A DNA stretch of 28,971 bases from Longilinea sp035560795 (GTDB lineage: Bacteria > Chloroflexota > Anaerolineae > Anaerolineales > Anaerolineaceae). Positions 1-10,251 of this stretch are shown here, one piece after another. The notes beneath the pieces are model-generated. The model was not told the origin of the DNA. It made no database searches and worked only from the letters and a program-made list of their open reading frames with translations. A program made the position numbers and the translations under genes. The stretch covers positions 1 to 28,971 of the forward strand of contig DATMYV010000028.1 of assembly GCA_035560795.1 (NCBI GenBank), read 5' to 3'. Positions within the stretch are counted from its first letter, which is position 1. Each line of letters starts with the position of its first letter.

Positions 1-4
1 GGAA

Positions 5-13
5 TGCTATGAT
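5..13 (+). promoter_or_regulatory. possible extended -10 element ahead of the usp gene
   Basis: The bases TGCTATGAT give a TGn extension plus a five-of-six match to TATAAT. This would place the transcript start near position 20 and leave a leader of roughly 90 nt before the usp start. The -35 region lies outside the window, so this is a weak call. The direct repeat ACTGGT-CA-ACTGGT at about 29-42 follows it and has no assigned role. Confidence 0.25.
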
Positions 14-108
14 TAAATTTCCTAAACTGGTCAACTGGTTGAGTTTTAATCGAGCATCCCATGTTACCGGCGCCTTTTGGAAAAAGCTCGTCATAAGGAA
101 GAATTATT

Positions 109-1197
109 ATGTTTAACCGAATCCTTGTCCCGCTGGATGGGTCGCCGCTGGCTGAACGAGCGATCCCTCATGCCGAACAGTTTGCCCGCATCTTTGGATC
201 CACCATTATCCTTTTAGAAGTCCTAGACCCGGCGTCTTTTCATGAGAACCCCATCTCAGTTGATCCATTGAGCTGGCAGATCCGTAAAGCTGAATCGGAT
301 ATGTACATGCAGGGAGTTGCAGCCCGGATTCGCGAAAATCTTAAAATAAAACCACGCGATACCAAAGGTGCGCAAAACAAAAGTGCTGATACCGATGAAA
401 TAAAAGTCAAATATTTCATTCGCGAAGGGAAAACGGCGGAAAATATCGTTAATTTTGCCCACAATGAGGATATTGACCTGCTAGTAATCTGCACACACGG
501 CTCGGGTGGATTGAGCCGCTGGAATATCAGCAGCGTCACCCAAAAAGTAATCAATTTGATTTATTTACCGGTTCTCGTCGTACGGGCCTATCACCAGCCC
601 ACAACTTTTGACAACAGAATTTATTACCGTCGAATTCTCCTCCCAATTGACAGTTCGCGCCGCGCAGAGTGCTCCCTTTCCGCGGGAATTGCTCTCGCCC
701 GTGGCGAAATGGCTTTGAGATTGGCGCCAGAGACCAATAATCGCTCGAATCGCCGAACAGCGCCGGTGATCTCTCCAGCTCCCACAAAGCTCATCCTGAC
801 TGCCGTGATCAAACCCCCTGAGCTACCCATCCCGGAACCCTACCCTCTTGAGATAGAACAACTCTCTCAACAGTTGATGAATGTCAGCCGTGAGGCGGTG
901 AAGACTTACCTGAATGAGATGAAAGAGCGATTACCCGTCGAATGCGAAACGAGAGTTATAGAAAGCATCAGTGTAAGTGCTGCCATTCAAGAACTCGCCG
1001 GCCAGGAAGATGACATTGATCTGGTGGTGTTGTGCGCCCACGGTTATACCGGGCAATTTGCATGGCCTTACGGAAGCATCGCACGGAATTACATTGAACA
1101 TGGCACAAAACCCGTTCTGGTCATCCAGGATGTTCCGCGTTCTCAAGTTCAGCTCACGGTCGCTGAAATTGCCGCTCAAAAATCTGGTGGGCGGTAA
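109..1197 (+). CDS. tandem-domain universal stress protein (UspA family)
   Basis: A 362-residue cytosolic protein with two UspA domains. Domain 1 (about residues 1-158) opens with ILVPLDGSPLAERAIPHAE and ends with the nucleotide-loop region THGSGGLSRW followed by PVLVVRAY. In its phosphate loop the usual GS before the last helix reads SS, so ATP binding there may be weakened. Domain 2 (about 172-345) opens with ILLPIDSSRRAECSL and ends with HGYTGQFAWPYGS and PVLVIQD. It carries an unusual Arg/Asn/Pro-rich insertion near residues 205-225. The start is set by AAGGAAG just upstream of ATG. Tandem Usps bind adenine nucleotides and act in stress adaptation; the specific role is not readable here. 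The gene ends 2 bp before the glucan synthase start, so the two are almost certainly co-transcribed. Confidence 0.9.
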   Translation: MFNRILVPLDGSPLAERAIPHAEQFARIFGSTIILLEVLDPASFHENPISVDPLSWQIRKAESDMYMQGVAARIRENLKIKPRDTKGAQNKSADTDEIKVKYFIREGKTAENIVNFAHNEDIDLLVICTHGSGGLSRWNISSVTQKVINLIYLPVLVVRAYHQPTTFDNRIYYRRILLPIDSSRRAECSLSAGIALARGEMALRLAPETNNRSNRRTAPVISPAPTKLILTAVIKPPELPIPEPYPLEIEQLSQQLMNVSREAVKTYLNEMKERLPVECETRVIESISVSAAIQELAGQEDDIDLVVLCAHGYTGQFAWPYGSIARNYIEHGTKPVLVIQDVPRSQVQLTVAEIAAQKSGGR

Positions 1198-1199
1198 TC

Positions 1200-4100
1200 A
1201 TGTCGGAGGACCGCATCGGTCAGGCATGGGAACAGGATGATGATTCCAGCGCGGATTCCTTTGGCCCCAAAACAGATCAGATCCTGGAACTCGTAGCCTC
1301 CCTGGCCAACAATTACCAGCAGGTCAGTCGGGAAAAACCAGGTCGGGTATCGAAATTATTCGCAGCAGGAAGAGACCTGACAGGTAAAAACCTGGCACTG
1401 TACGAATCCTGGCTGACGGAGGCTCATCGTTACTTCCAGGAAGCATCACAACAAAAAGCACCCCTTACCTATGCTTCTGAGTGGGTATTAGACAATTACT
1501 ACATCATCCGGCAGGCACTCCAGCAAATCAAAGAGGATTTGCCAATCTCGTTTTACAATGAGTTGCCAAAGCTGATAGAGAGTCCATTGCATGATTTTCC
1601 GCGTATTTATGCCATTGCGCGAGCCATCCTTTCGTATCAGCATCTCTTATTGGAGCCGGTCGATCTGCAGACCATTTTGATACAACTGCAGGAACGTGTT
1701 TTGTTGACAATGGGTGAATTATGGGCTTTACCAATCTTCCTAAGGTATGGTTTGATCGAGTTTCTGGCACAAGAACTTGTCTCAACCATCCATCCAGCCA
1801 GTCCCCCCGATTTACCTTTGATAACTCAGCAGCATGCAGGAATCAACGGTTTTTCTTCTCCCGGTGAAACTGTCTCGGATGGTATCTCCAATATCATCCT
1901 CAGCCTCAGGTCAATTTCCGAGCAAGATTGGAGTGCTTTTTTTGAATCCGTAAGTCGTCAGGAACGTACGCTTCGCAGGGATCCGGCCGGGATCTATTCG
2001 CAAATGGACTTCAAAACCCGCGACCTGTATCGTAAAGAGATCGAGAAGCTTTCCCTGGCAACCGGCCGGGATGAAAACGAGGTGGCCGATATCACTCTGG
2101 ACCTGGCGCGCTCCAGTCTGGCAGACCCACCCGCTTCCTTACAGAGCATGCCAGCAACTGCCTCAAATGCTCGTACGGTCAAACAACTCCCAACGGATAT
2201 ACGCATTAATATCCAAGACGATGACAATTTGGTGCATCCTGGGACGCATATCGGTGAGATTTTACTAGGGACCAGGCGTGCTGTTCTGGAACAACAGATT
2301 GGCTATCAGCCTGACAAGAAAACGACCATCAAACGCTGGATAATGGGACATGCCAGTGTTCTTTATCTTTCCTGCATTCTGCTTCTAACCATCCTGATTT
2401 TGTTTTCCCTTATGCTGGCAACACACCTGACGCGCCTACCAAGCTCAAGTTTTCTGTTACCCGGCAACTCTCCGTGGAGCTTCGCGCCAACAGTCGGGAA
2501 TGCACTGCTTCAATGGATGGTTTTTCTACTGCTCGCATTGTCTGTGACAATCCCGGCGCTGACAGTTGCCACCAGCCTGATCAACTGGTTGATCACCCTG
2601 GTGATTCGACCTCACATTCTGCCCAAGCTGAACTTCAAGGAAGAGATTCCCGGACCATTCAAGACCCTGGTAGTCATTCCCGCCATGATTACCAATCACA
2701 AGGAAATCGAATCGCTCGCACACCAACTCGAACAGCATTATCTAGGCAATCCAGAGGCCGGCATAACCTTTGCCCTGTTGACTGACTTCAAGGATGCAGA
2801 CAGCGAAACCCTACCCGAGGACGAGGATCTGGTGCAAGTTGCCACAGCCGCAATCGAGAGACTCAATCGTCAATATGGCTCTTATTCTTCCACGGATGTT
2901 GCAAGTGAGAACCAGGGTTGTGATAATCCAGACGGCGCCAGTCACTTTTACTTTCTGCATCGAAAGCGGTTATGGAATTCTTCCGAAAGTACGTGGATGG
3001 GCTGGGAGCGCAAACGCGGCAAACTGCATGAGCTCAATTTGCTACTGCGTGGCGGCACGGACCTTTCGTTCACAACAATCACCGACGGCATCTGTGGTGA
3101 AAGTGCGAGCCGAGAGGTGTTGCAGCAGATACGGTTCGTCATCACCCTCGATTCCGACACAATCCTGCCACGTGGATCCGCCTGTCGCCTGGCTGGCACA
3201 CTGGCCCATCCGCTTAACCGGGCTGTGTTCAATGAGAACACCGGGCAGGCGATTTCAGGATACACCGTTCTGCAGCCGCGTATGGAAATTCACCCTAAAA
3301 GCACAAATCGCTCCTGGTTCACGCGCTTCTTTGCAGGAGATGCCGGGCTGGATCTCTATACGCTGGCCGTTTCAGATGCGTACCAGGATTTATTCCAGGA
3401 AGGTATCTATGTTGGCAAGGGCATCTACGACGTAGACGCATTCATGCGCAGCGTGGATGACCACATTCCAGAAAACACTGTTCTCAGTCACGATCTGCTG
3501 GAAGGGTTGATGGGTCGCGCCGGACTGGTTACTGACATCACCATGATCGAGGATTACCCGCAAAACTACATCATCCAGGCCTTGCGCCAGAGGCGCTGGA
3601 TTCGTGGGGACTGGCAACTCCTACCGTGGTTATTCCAGCCGGGAAGGTTTGGGGTGACTTTCTCATTGATCGACCGCTGGAAAATGTTCGACAATCTACG
3701 CAGAGCTTTGCTCGCACCAGCCCTCCTCTTCATCTTTCTTCTGGGCACAATTTGTTTACCTGGTCTCGCCGGGCTTTGGACAGCGATTGTTTTGCTCTCT
3801 CTCGGCATTCCTCTTTTTACCGGTTTGGCTCGCAGTGCAGTGCAAATCCTGGGTGGTGAATTCCTTAGGATTGCCCTGCGTCCATTAGCCTGGAACATCA
3901 TACGCTGGCTGCTGGCGATTGCTTTCCTGCCCTATGAAGCCTATTTCTCAATAGACGCTGTGCTTACCACGCTTTATCGCGTACTCATCAGCCGCAGAAA
4001 TCTTTTACAGTGGACGACGGCTGCCCAAACTGCCCGAATGTTTGGCTTTAAGGCCCGTGGAAATATTTCCTGGCAAAAGATGAGCGCAGTAGCCGGGTTG

Positions 4101-7100
4101 GGATTAATTCTCACAACGGTGCTGCAGGTCATTTGGAGCCTGACCAGAAACGGTGTGGCGCCGGTGCTGATCTATACTTCCCCGGTACTGCTGCTTTGGA
4201 TACTCTCTCCCCTCATTGCCTGGTGGGTTAATCGACCGATCGTTGAACATGCAATTCCCCTGAACGAGAACCAGGTAAACCTCTTACGTCAGGTTTCACG
4301 GCGAACCTGGGGTTTCTTCGAACGATTTGTTGGTCCAGAAGACCACTGGCTGCCACCCGATCACTATCAGGAATCACCCATTGGAGCCATTGCTCACCGC
4401 ACATCACCGACCAATATCGGCCTGCTGCTCACTTCTACGCTGGCAGCTTACGATCTCGGTTATCTGGACCAATTGGGATTGGCAACCCGTCTGGACACTA
4501 CCATGGAGACGCTCGACCAACTGGAACGTTATCGCGGCCACTTTATGAACTGGTACGATACCCTGACCCTGGAACCATTACAACCACGGTATATCTCCAC
4601 AGTAGATAGCGGTAATCTGGCGGCCAGTCTCATTGTGACCGCCCAGGCATGCAAAACGATGCCAGACGAACCCATTTTCCGATGGGCTTTGTGGCAGGGT
4701 TACCTGGATACACTTGCCAATCTGACTGAAACCCTGACGTGGATGCGCAAAGCCGAATTCGATGAACAGGTCGAAGAAATAAACCAACGAATCACGGCCA
4801 TCCATACTGAAATTCTGGCTGTCCGGCTGAAGCCGGAACTGTGGTACCCCCTTTATCTGAAGGTTAGCGGGCCGTACTGGCAAGATCTTTCGCAGCGGCT
4901 GATGAAACTCGTAATGGTAGGCCGATCCGCTTTCAATCTGGAATCCCTCGGAAAATTGCAGGAAGTCGCCGCACAGACTGAACGGCACCACCTGACCGTG
5001 CAGCGGACAATCACTGAATTGGTACCCTGGATTCCTTTATTTGAGAATCTTCCTTTACAGTTCCACGAACCTCAATTGTTGGAGACAATGTCCGTTTTGA
5101 GAACCTGTTTACCCAATAATATTGCCTTTGGGCAGGTTCATGGCCGTATCGAAGAAGCGTCTCAGCACATCGAAAATCTGCGGATTTTATTGCCAAAAAC
5201 AGAGGTAATTCCGCAGGCAGTCGACAAACCTGTCCTTTGGTCAGGAAACGCAGGGCGGGAATGGCTTGAAAAGGTGGTTAAGGCACTCAAGGATGCTGAC
5301 GCAAATGCCGCATTGCTGGTAACGAAATACGCGCAAATCATGGCGCGCGCTGAACAGTATGTCAACGAGATGGACTTTAACTTCCTTTATCATACGCAAC
5401 GACGCGTCTTTCATATTGGTTTTAACCTTGTCACGGGTCAGCTCGACCAGAATTATTACGATCTTTTAGCCTCTGAAGCTCGGATTTCTTCGATCATCGC
5501 CATCGCCAAGGGTGATGTGCCGCAATCGCACTGGTTGCACCTGGGGCGGCCAGTGACACGGGTGGAAAGTTCATACGTCTTGCTCTCGTGGAGCGGGACG
5601 ATGTTCGAATACCTGATGCCGCCACTATTCCTGCGCTCTTACCCCGGCACGCTGCTGGCAGATAGCGCCCAGGGGGCAGTCCTCCAGCAGATTGCCTATG
5701 GGAAAGCAAAAGGGATTCCCTGGGGAATCTCCGAATCGGGGTTCTACCGTTTCGATGCCAATCAAAATTACCAATACCGTGCTTTTGGAGTCCCTGGATT
5801 GGGTTTTAAACGTGGATTGGGAGACGATCTGGTTGTTGCCCCGTATGCTTCACTCATGGCAATTGGATATAACCCGCATGCTGTACTGCACAACCTTACC
5901 AGCTTGATCGAACATAAAATGATTGGCCTGTTCGGCGTTTATGAGTCGATAGATTTCACCCCTGACCGTTTGCTGTTGGATGAAACCTCAGCTGTTGTGA
6001 GCGAATACATGGCTCACCACCAAGGTATGATCCTGATGGCGATTGCCAACTTCCTCCATGAAGATATCATGATCCATCGCTTGCACAGTGACCCGCGCAT
6101 CCAAAGCGTTGAGTTGCTGCTACAAGAGCAGATCCCTCATGCGGTGCCATCACAAGATCCATATGCTGAGGACGTTAAAGGGGTGCAACGGCTAACGGCA
6201 GTTCCGGAAGAAATTATTCCCTGGAGAGTGCCCGTGCAGACTGCCATTCCCCAGGTAAACCTTCTTTCGAATGGCAACTACAATGTACTTCTTTCCAATA
6301 TGGGCGGTGGATACAGTTCCTGGCGCGATATTGATTTGACGCGCTGGCAACCAGACGGCGTATTGGACCCGTGGGGAACCTGGGTCTACATTCAGGAGCT
6401 GGGGTCGGACCCGAAGAAACAGGGTGGGCTCTGGTCCGCCGCCCACCAGCCCATTCCCGGCGATGCAACGGAAATGCAGGTCACTTTCTTTGCCCATATG
6501 GCTGTATTCCGGCGTACTGAAAATGAATTGACATCTACCATGCAGGTCACGGTCGCTCCAGACGATCCGCTGGAGATTCGCCGTATTCACCTGCATAATA
6601 ACATCGGGAAACCTCGCGACCTTCGACTGACATCCTATGGCGAAGTGATCCTTGCAGCCCAGGCCGCCGATGCCCGCCATCCTGCTTTCTATAAGTTATT
6701 CATTGAGAGTGAATTTATTCCAGAGTTGAATTTACAAATCTTCATGCGCCGTCCGCGCTCCGATCAGGAAACGACTATCTACATGGGGCATATGCTGGTA
6801 GTCGAAGGAAGCCAGGCAGTAGCGCGGCATGAAGCCGACCGTTATCAGTTTATTGGCCGCGACCAAACTATGCGTAATCCAACCGCCCTGGCCTCGCAAC
6901 AGTATCTCACTGGCGTAACAGGTGCGACCCTGGACCCAATCTTCGCCCTTGGACAGGAAATTCACCTTGACCCTCATGCCGGTGCGAATCTGGCTTACCT
7001 GACGTTCGCCGCGGAGAGCCGCGATGCGCTTCTTGCGCTGGCCAGACGGTATCACAATTGGGCGCTAATCGAGCACTCCTTCCATCAGGCAAATATTGCT

Positions 7101-10100
7101 GCTCAAGCCTGGCTGGGCAAGCAGGACATCACGACCCAGACTTTCAAGGAGATTCTTAAGGTTCTTTCGGCGCTAACCTATTCATTTAAGGCCGCCCGCA
7201 CTTCTCCAGAAACGATCGCAGCAAACCAGCTTGGGCAGCCCGGGTTGTGGCGCTTTGGAATCTCAGGTGACTATCCCATCCTGTTGGTAGAGTTGGACGA
7301 TCCCCAACAGATCGACCTGGTCCGGGAAGCCCTGCAAGTGCACCGGTACCTTCACACCCGCAAGGTTAAGATGGATGTGGTAATTCTCAATCGCCAACCG
7401 ACCAATTATGGTGCCGAGTTGAATGGGATGCTTTATCGCATGGTCAGCAAAATGGACGGCGAAGTATGGCTGCACCAGCGCGGCGGAATCTTCATCCTTT
7501 ATTTGGACCAAATGGAGATTGAAGAACATACCCTGCTTCAAACCGCAGCTTGCGTTCTTCTCAATGGAGCCAATGGATCGTTAGGGGATCAGATGCCGGG
7601 GTACGCCCCTCCGGTGCACCACTTACCCGAATTGATCCCAACCCGAGCGGCAGAGGTGGATGAATTCGCGGGCCAACCTCCTCAATGCTATCCACTGGAG
7701 GATATGGGAGGTTTGAGGAACTACAATGGTTTCGGTGGCTTTACATTGGATGGACGCGAGTACGTGATTGATTGGAATGCAGCGGCACGAATTCGAGAGG
7801 GATTGCCGCCTGGCAGAACCACGCCAGCCCCGTGGGTAAATGTGATCGGCTATCCAGAGTTTGGCTTTTTGGTCAGTGAAGCCGGCAGCCAGTGCACCTG
7901 GGCATCCAACAGCAGCGAAAACCGTCTCACCCCGTGGTCCAATGATCCGGTCCGTGACCCAACCGGCGAAGCGCTTTATTTACGTGATGAGGAAACGGGC
8001 GAGGTATGGACCCCCACGCCGCTCCCAGCCGGTTCGATGGAACCGTACCGGGTTACACACGGGGCGGGCTATTCCATCTTTGAGCACAACTCGCACGGGC
8101 TCCGCCAAATTCTTACGCTTTTTGCCAGCCCGGAAGATCCGGTGAAAATCATCCATCTGAAAGTGGAAAATACCCTGCATAACACCCGCCGGATCACGGC
8201 GACCCATTATGTCGAGTGGGTGTTGGGCACCACACATGCAGCCAATATGGCCTATATCATTCCAGAGTATGATTCAGCCCAGGAATGCCTTCTGGCCAGC
8301 AACCCCTACAACTCCGAATTCGGCAGCCGCGTCGCGTTCCTGATTGGCAGTCAATCCCTTCACGGCCTGACCGCTGACCGCACAGAGTTCTTTGGGCGCG
8401 GTGGAACACCGTCCTCTCCAGCGGCTCTACACCGCTTGGGACTGGAAGCTCGCATTACACCCGGTGAAGATCCCTGTGCTGTCCTGCAAATCCACATCGA
8501 CCTGCTACCCGGGGCGACTGAAGAGGTTTACTTCGTGCTCGGGCAGGGAATCGACAAAGAACACGCCCTGGAATTAGCCCGGAAATATCATGATCCCAAC
8601 TATGTAAGCGCGGCTTATGAAAGAACCCATGCGTTTTGGGACCAGTTGCTTGAAACTGTTCAGGTCCATACTCCCGAACCTGCTACTGACCTAATCTTAA
8701 ACCGTTGGATGCTCTATCAGACACTTTCCTGCCGCCTTTGGGGGCGTACAGGCTTTTATCAATCCAGCGGAGCGTTTGGTTTCCGCGATCAGCTTCAGGA
8801 TGTCCTGGCCTTGTTGCCCATTGACCCGACCATTACCCGCGGCCAGATTCTCATTGCTGCACAGCATCAGTTCGAAGAGGGCGACGTGATGCATTGGTGG
8901 CATCCACCATCAAGTCGCGGAGTGCGCACGCGTTTTTCGGATGATCTGTTATGGCTGCCTTATGTCACCGCACAATACATTGAAACAACTGGCGATATAG
9001 ACATTCTGGAAGAGCAACTTCCTTTTCTCAATGCTCCGATCCTCCCGGAAGGTGAAGACGAGCATTACGGTCAATTTTCATCCACAGAGCAATCATATTC
9101 GCTGATGGAACATTGCCTCCGAGCGATTGGGAAAGGTGCCACAACAGGTTCCCACGGCATGCCATTGATTGGCACCGGCGACTGGAACGACGGCTTGAAT
9201 CGCGTCGGCAAGGCTGGGAAAGGGGAGAGCGTCTGGCTGGCCTGGTTCCTTTGCGACGTGCTGGAACGTTTTGCGATAATCTGTGAAAAGTCCGGGAAGG
9301 TCGAAACCGCACTCCGCTTCAAAGCCCAGGCAAAAGAGTATGCAGCCGCCGTCGAGCAATCTGCCTGGGATGGCGACTGGTACCAGCGCGCCTATGATGA
9401 CAGCGGAACCCCGCTCGGCTCCATCCATGACCAGGAATGCCAGATTGATGCCATTGCCCAATCCTGGGCCGTGCTCAGCAAAGCCGGTGATCCTCAACGC
9501 AGCCGCCGGGCAATACAGTCGGTCTTGGAGCGGCTTGTGCGTCCACAGGACCGCCTGGCGCTGCTCTTTACGCCACCCTTCGACAAAACCATGAGCGACC
9601 CTGGTTACATCAAGGGCTATCCGCCGGGTACCCGCGAAAATGGCGGGCAATATACGCATGCTGCCGCCTGGACCGCCTGGGCTTTCGCAAGCCTTGGAGA
9701 TGGAAAGCAGGCATCTGCACTCTTCAACCTGCTCAATCCAGTCTTCCAGTCCGACAGCGAAGAAAAGGCTCTAATTTACCGCGTCGAACCGTATGTAGTG
9801 TGCGCTGATATCTACAGCCAACCGCCCTATGTGCGCCGTGGCGGATGGACCTGGTATACGGGTTCGGCCGCCTGGATGTACCGGCTTGGATTGGAGGCCA
9901 TCCTTGGCTTCCATAAAATTGGGAATTCCTTGCTTAGTAAACCTGTCATATCACCGGACTGGGTTGGCTTTGAGATCCGTTACCAATTTGGGAATTCCAT
10001 GTACCGGATCCAAGTGGATAATCCTGAGCATGTAAGCCAAGGCGTCCGGCAAATTCTACTGGATGGACAAGTGCTGAATACCGATTCGATTCCCCTGGTC

Positions 10101-10145
10101 GATGATCACCATGAGCATCGGGTTGTTGTGACCATGGGAAATTAA
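1200..10145 (+). CDS. cyclic beta-1,2-glucan synthase (NdvB/Cgs-like, GT84-GH94)
   Basis: A 2981-residue inner-membrane polymerase and cyclase, close to the roughly 2800 residues of Brucella Cgs and rhizobial NdvB. In order: a soluble N-terminal region; membrane helices near residues 385-470; a GT84 glucosyltransferase domain with VITLDSDTILPRG (D651 and D653), YVGKGIYDVDAF and RQRRWIRGDW (797-800, a variant of QxxRW); further helices at about 835-1010; a glycoamylase-like domain around 1505-1560 (FYRFDANQNYQYRAFGVPG); and a C-terminal GH94 phosphorylase-type region with GTGDWNDGLNRVG at 2658-2670 (D2661, D2664). In studied homologues GT84 extends a UDP-glucose-derived beta-1,2 chain and GH94 trims it to length by phosphorolysis. 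No frameshift or stop interrupts this long frame. GGTGGGCGG lies just upstream of the ATG. The product could be a related linear or cyclic glucan; linkage cannot be proved from sequence. Confidence 0.9.
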   Translation: MSEDRIGQAWEQDDDSSADSFGPKTDQILELVASLANNYQQVSREKPGRVSKLFAAGRDLTGKNLALYESWLTEAHRYFQEASQQKAPLTYASEWVLDNYYIIRQALQQIKEDLPISFYNELPKLIESPLHDFPRIYAIARAILSYQHLLLEPVDLQTILIQLQERVLLTMGELWALPIFLRYGLIEFLAQELVSTIHPASPPDLPLITQQHAGINGFSSPGETVSDGISNIILSLRSISEQDWSAFFESVSRQERTLRRDPAGIYSQMDFKTRDLYRKEIEKLSLATGRDENEVADITLDLARSSLADPPASLQSMPATASNARTVKQLPTDIRINIQDDDNLVHPGTHIGEILLGTRRAVLEQQIGYQPDKKTTIKRWIMGHASVLYLSCILLLTILILFSLMLATHLTRLPSSSFLLPGNSPWSFAPTVGNALLQWMVFLLLALSVTIPALTVATSLINWLITLVIRPHILPKLNFKEEIPGPFKTLVVIPAMITNHKEIESLAHQLEQHYLGNPEAGITFALLTDFKDADSETLPEDEDLVQVATAAIERLNRQYGSYSSTDVASENQGCDNPDGASHFYFLHRKRLWNSSESTWMGWERKRGKLHELNLLLRGGTDLSFTTITDGICGESASREVLQQIRFVITLDSDTILPRGSACRLAGTLAHPLNRAVFNENTGQAISGYTVLQPRMEIHPKSTNRSWFTRFFAGDAGLDLYTLAVSDAYQDLFQEGIYVGKGIYDVDAFMRSVDDHIPENTVLSHDLLEGLMGRAGLVTDITMIEDYPQNYIIQALRQRRWIRGDWQLLPWLFQPGRFGVTFSLIDRWKMFDNLRRALLAPALLFIFLLGTICLPGLAGLWTAIVLLSLGIPLFTGLARSAVQILGGEFLRIALRPLAWNIIRWLLAIAFLPYEAYFSIDAVLTTLYRVLISRRNLLQWTTAAQTARMFGFKARGNISWQKMSAVAGLGLILTTVLQVIWSLTRNGVAPVLIYTSPVLLLWILSPLIAWWVNRPIVEHAIPLNENQVNLLRQVSRRTWGFFERFVGPEDHWLPPDHYQESPIGAIAHRTSPTNIGLLLTSTLAAYDLGYLDQLGLATRLDTTMETLDQLERYRGHFMNWYDTLTLEPLQPRYISTVDSGNLAASLIVTAQACKTMPDEPIFRWALWQGYLDTLANLTETLTWMRKAEFDEQVEEINQRITAIHTEILAVRLKPELWYPLYLKVSGPYWQDLSQRLMKLVMVGRSAFNLESLGKLQEVAAQTERHHLTVQRTITELVPWIPLFENLPLQFHEPQLLETMSVLRTCLPNNIAFGQVHGRIEEASQHIENLRILLPKTEVIPQAVDKPVLWSGNAGREWLEKVVKALKDADANAALLVTKYAQIMARAEQYVNEMDFNFLYHTQRRVFHIGFNLVTGQLDQNYYDLLASEARISSIIAIAKGDVPQSHWLHLGRPVTRVESSYVLLSWSGTMFEYLMPPLFLRSYPGTLLADSAQGAVLQQIAYGKAKGIPWGISESGFYRFDANQNYQYRAFGVPGLGFKRGLGDDLVVAPYASLMAIGYNPHAVLHNLTSLIEHKMIGLFGVYESIDFTPDRLLLDETSAVVSEYMAHHQGMILMAIANFLHEDIMIHRLHSDPRIQSVELLLQEQIPHAVPSQDPYAEDVKGVQRLTAVPEEIIPWRVPVQTAIPQVNLLSNGNYNVLLSNMGGGYSSWRDIDLTRWQPDGVLDPWGTWVYIQELGSDPKKQGGLWSAAHQPIPGDATEMQVTFFAHMAVFRRTENELTSTMQVTVAPDDPLEIRRIHLHNNIGKPRDLRLTSYGEVILAAQAADARHPAFYKLFIESEFIPELNLQIFMRRPRSDQETTIYMGHMLVVEGSQAVARHEADRYQFIGRDQTMRNPTALASQQYLTGVTGATLDPIFALGQEIHLDPHAGANLAYLTFAAESRDALLALARRYHNWALIEHSFHQANIAAQAWLGKQDITTQTFKEILKVLSALTYSFKAARTSPETIAANQLGQPGLWRFGISGDYPILLVELDDPQQIDLVREALQVHRYLHTRKVKMDVVILNRQPTNYGAELNGMLYRMVSKMDGEVWLHQRGGIFILYLDQMEIEEHTLLQTAACVLLNGANGSLGDQMPGYAPPVHHLPELIPTRAAEVDEFAGQPPQCYPLEDMGGLRNYNGFGGFTLDGREYVIDWNAAARIREGLPPGRTTPAPWVNVIGYPEFGFLVSEAGSQCTWASNSSENRLTPWSNDPVRDPTGEALYLRDEETGEVWTPTPLPAGSMEPYRVTHGAGYSIFEHNSHGLRQILTLFASPEDPVKIIHLKVENTLHNTRRITATHYVEWVLGTTHAANMAYIIPEYDSAQECLLASNPYNSEFGSRVAFLIGSQSLHGLTADRTEFFGRGGTPSSPAALHRLGLEARITPGEDPCAVLQIHIDLLPGATEEVYFVLGQGIDKEHALELARKYHDPNYVSAAYERTHAFWDQLLETVQVHTPEPATDLILNRWMLYQTLSCRLWGRTGFYQSSGAFGFRDQLQDVLALLPIDPTITRGQILIAAQHQFEEGDVMHWWHPPSSRGVRTRFSDDLLWLPYVTAQYIETTGDIDILEEQLPFLNAPILPEGEDEHYGQFSSTEQSYSLMEHCLRAIGKGATTGSHGMPLIGTGDWNDGLNRVGKAGKGESVWLAWFLCDVLERFAIICEKSGKVETALRFKAQAKEYAAAVEQSAWDGDWYQRAYDDSGTPLGSIHDQECQIDAIAQSWAVLSKAGDPQRSRRAIQSVLERLVRPQDRLALLFTPPFDKTMSDPGYIKGYPPGTRENGGQYTHAAAWTAWAFASLGDGKQASALFNLLNPVFQSDSEEKALIYRVEPYVVCADIYSQPPYVRRGGWTWYTGSAAWMYRLGLEAILGFHKIGNSLLSKPVISPDWVGFEIRYQFGNSMYRIQVDNPEHVSQGVRQILLDGQVLNTDSIPLVDDHHEHRVVVTMGN

Positions 10146-10251
10146 TACGAAGTTAGAACGGTTCTGGCTTGTAGCTAGGAGTGAATTCAATTCCCCATCT
10201 AGGTGCGTTCCACAACCCTTGCGGGTATGAAAAGCCATTCTGTTTACACGA
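10146..10251. other. convergent intergenic gap
   Basis: This 106-bp gap separates the plus-strand glucan synthase from the minus-strand esterase. It holds only weak inverted repeats: AGAAC-G-GTTCT, ACCC-TTGC-GGGT, and CACGA/TCGTG with a 7-nt loop. None is followed by a clear U-tract. A bidirectional terminator is expected here from gene orientation but is not convincingly visible. Confidence 0.5.

Noticed and set aside
2794..3435. 213-codon plus-strand open frame within the glucan synthase gene
   Set aside because: It is out of frame with a protein whose GT84 motifs run through the same bases. Its translation has no recognisable domain and is rich in Arg/Ser, as frame shadows are.
9093..9659. 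188-codon minus-strand open frame opposite the GH94 region
   Set aside because: It is antisense to the conserved DWNDG region. Its length is explained by codon bias of the real gene.
10160..10250. Possible bidirectional terminator in the convergent gap
   Set aside because: The stems are 4-5 bp, one has a single-base loop, and no U-tract follows any of them.
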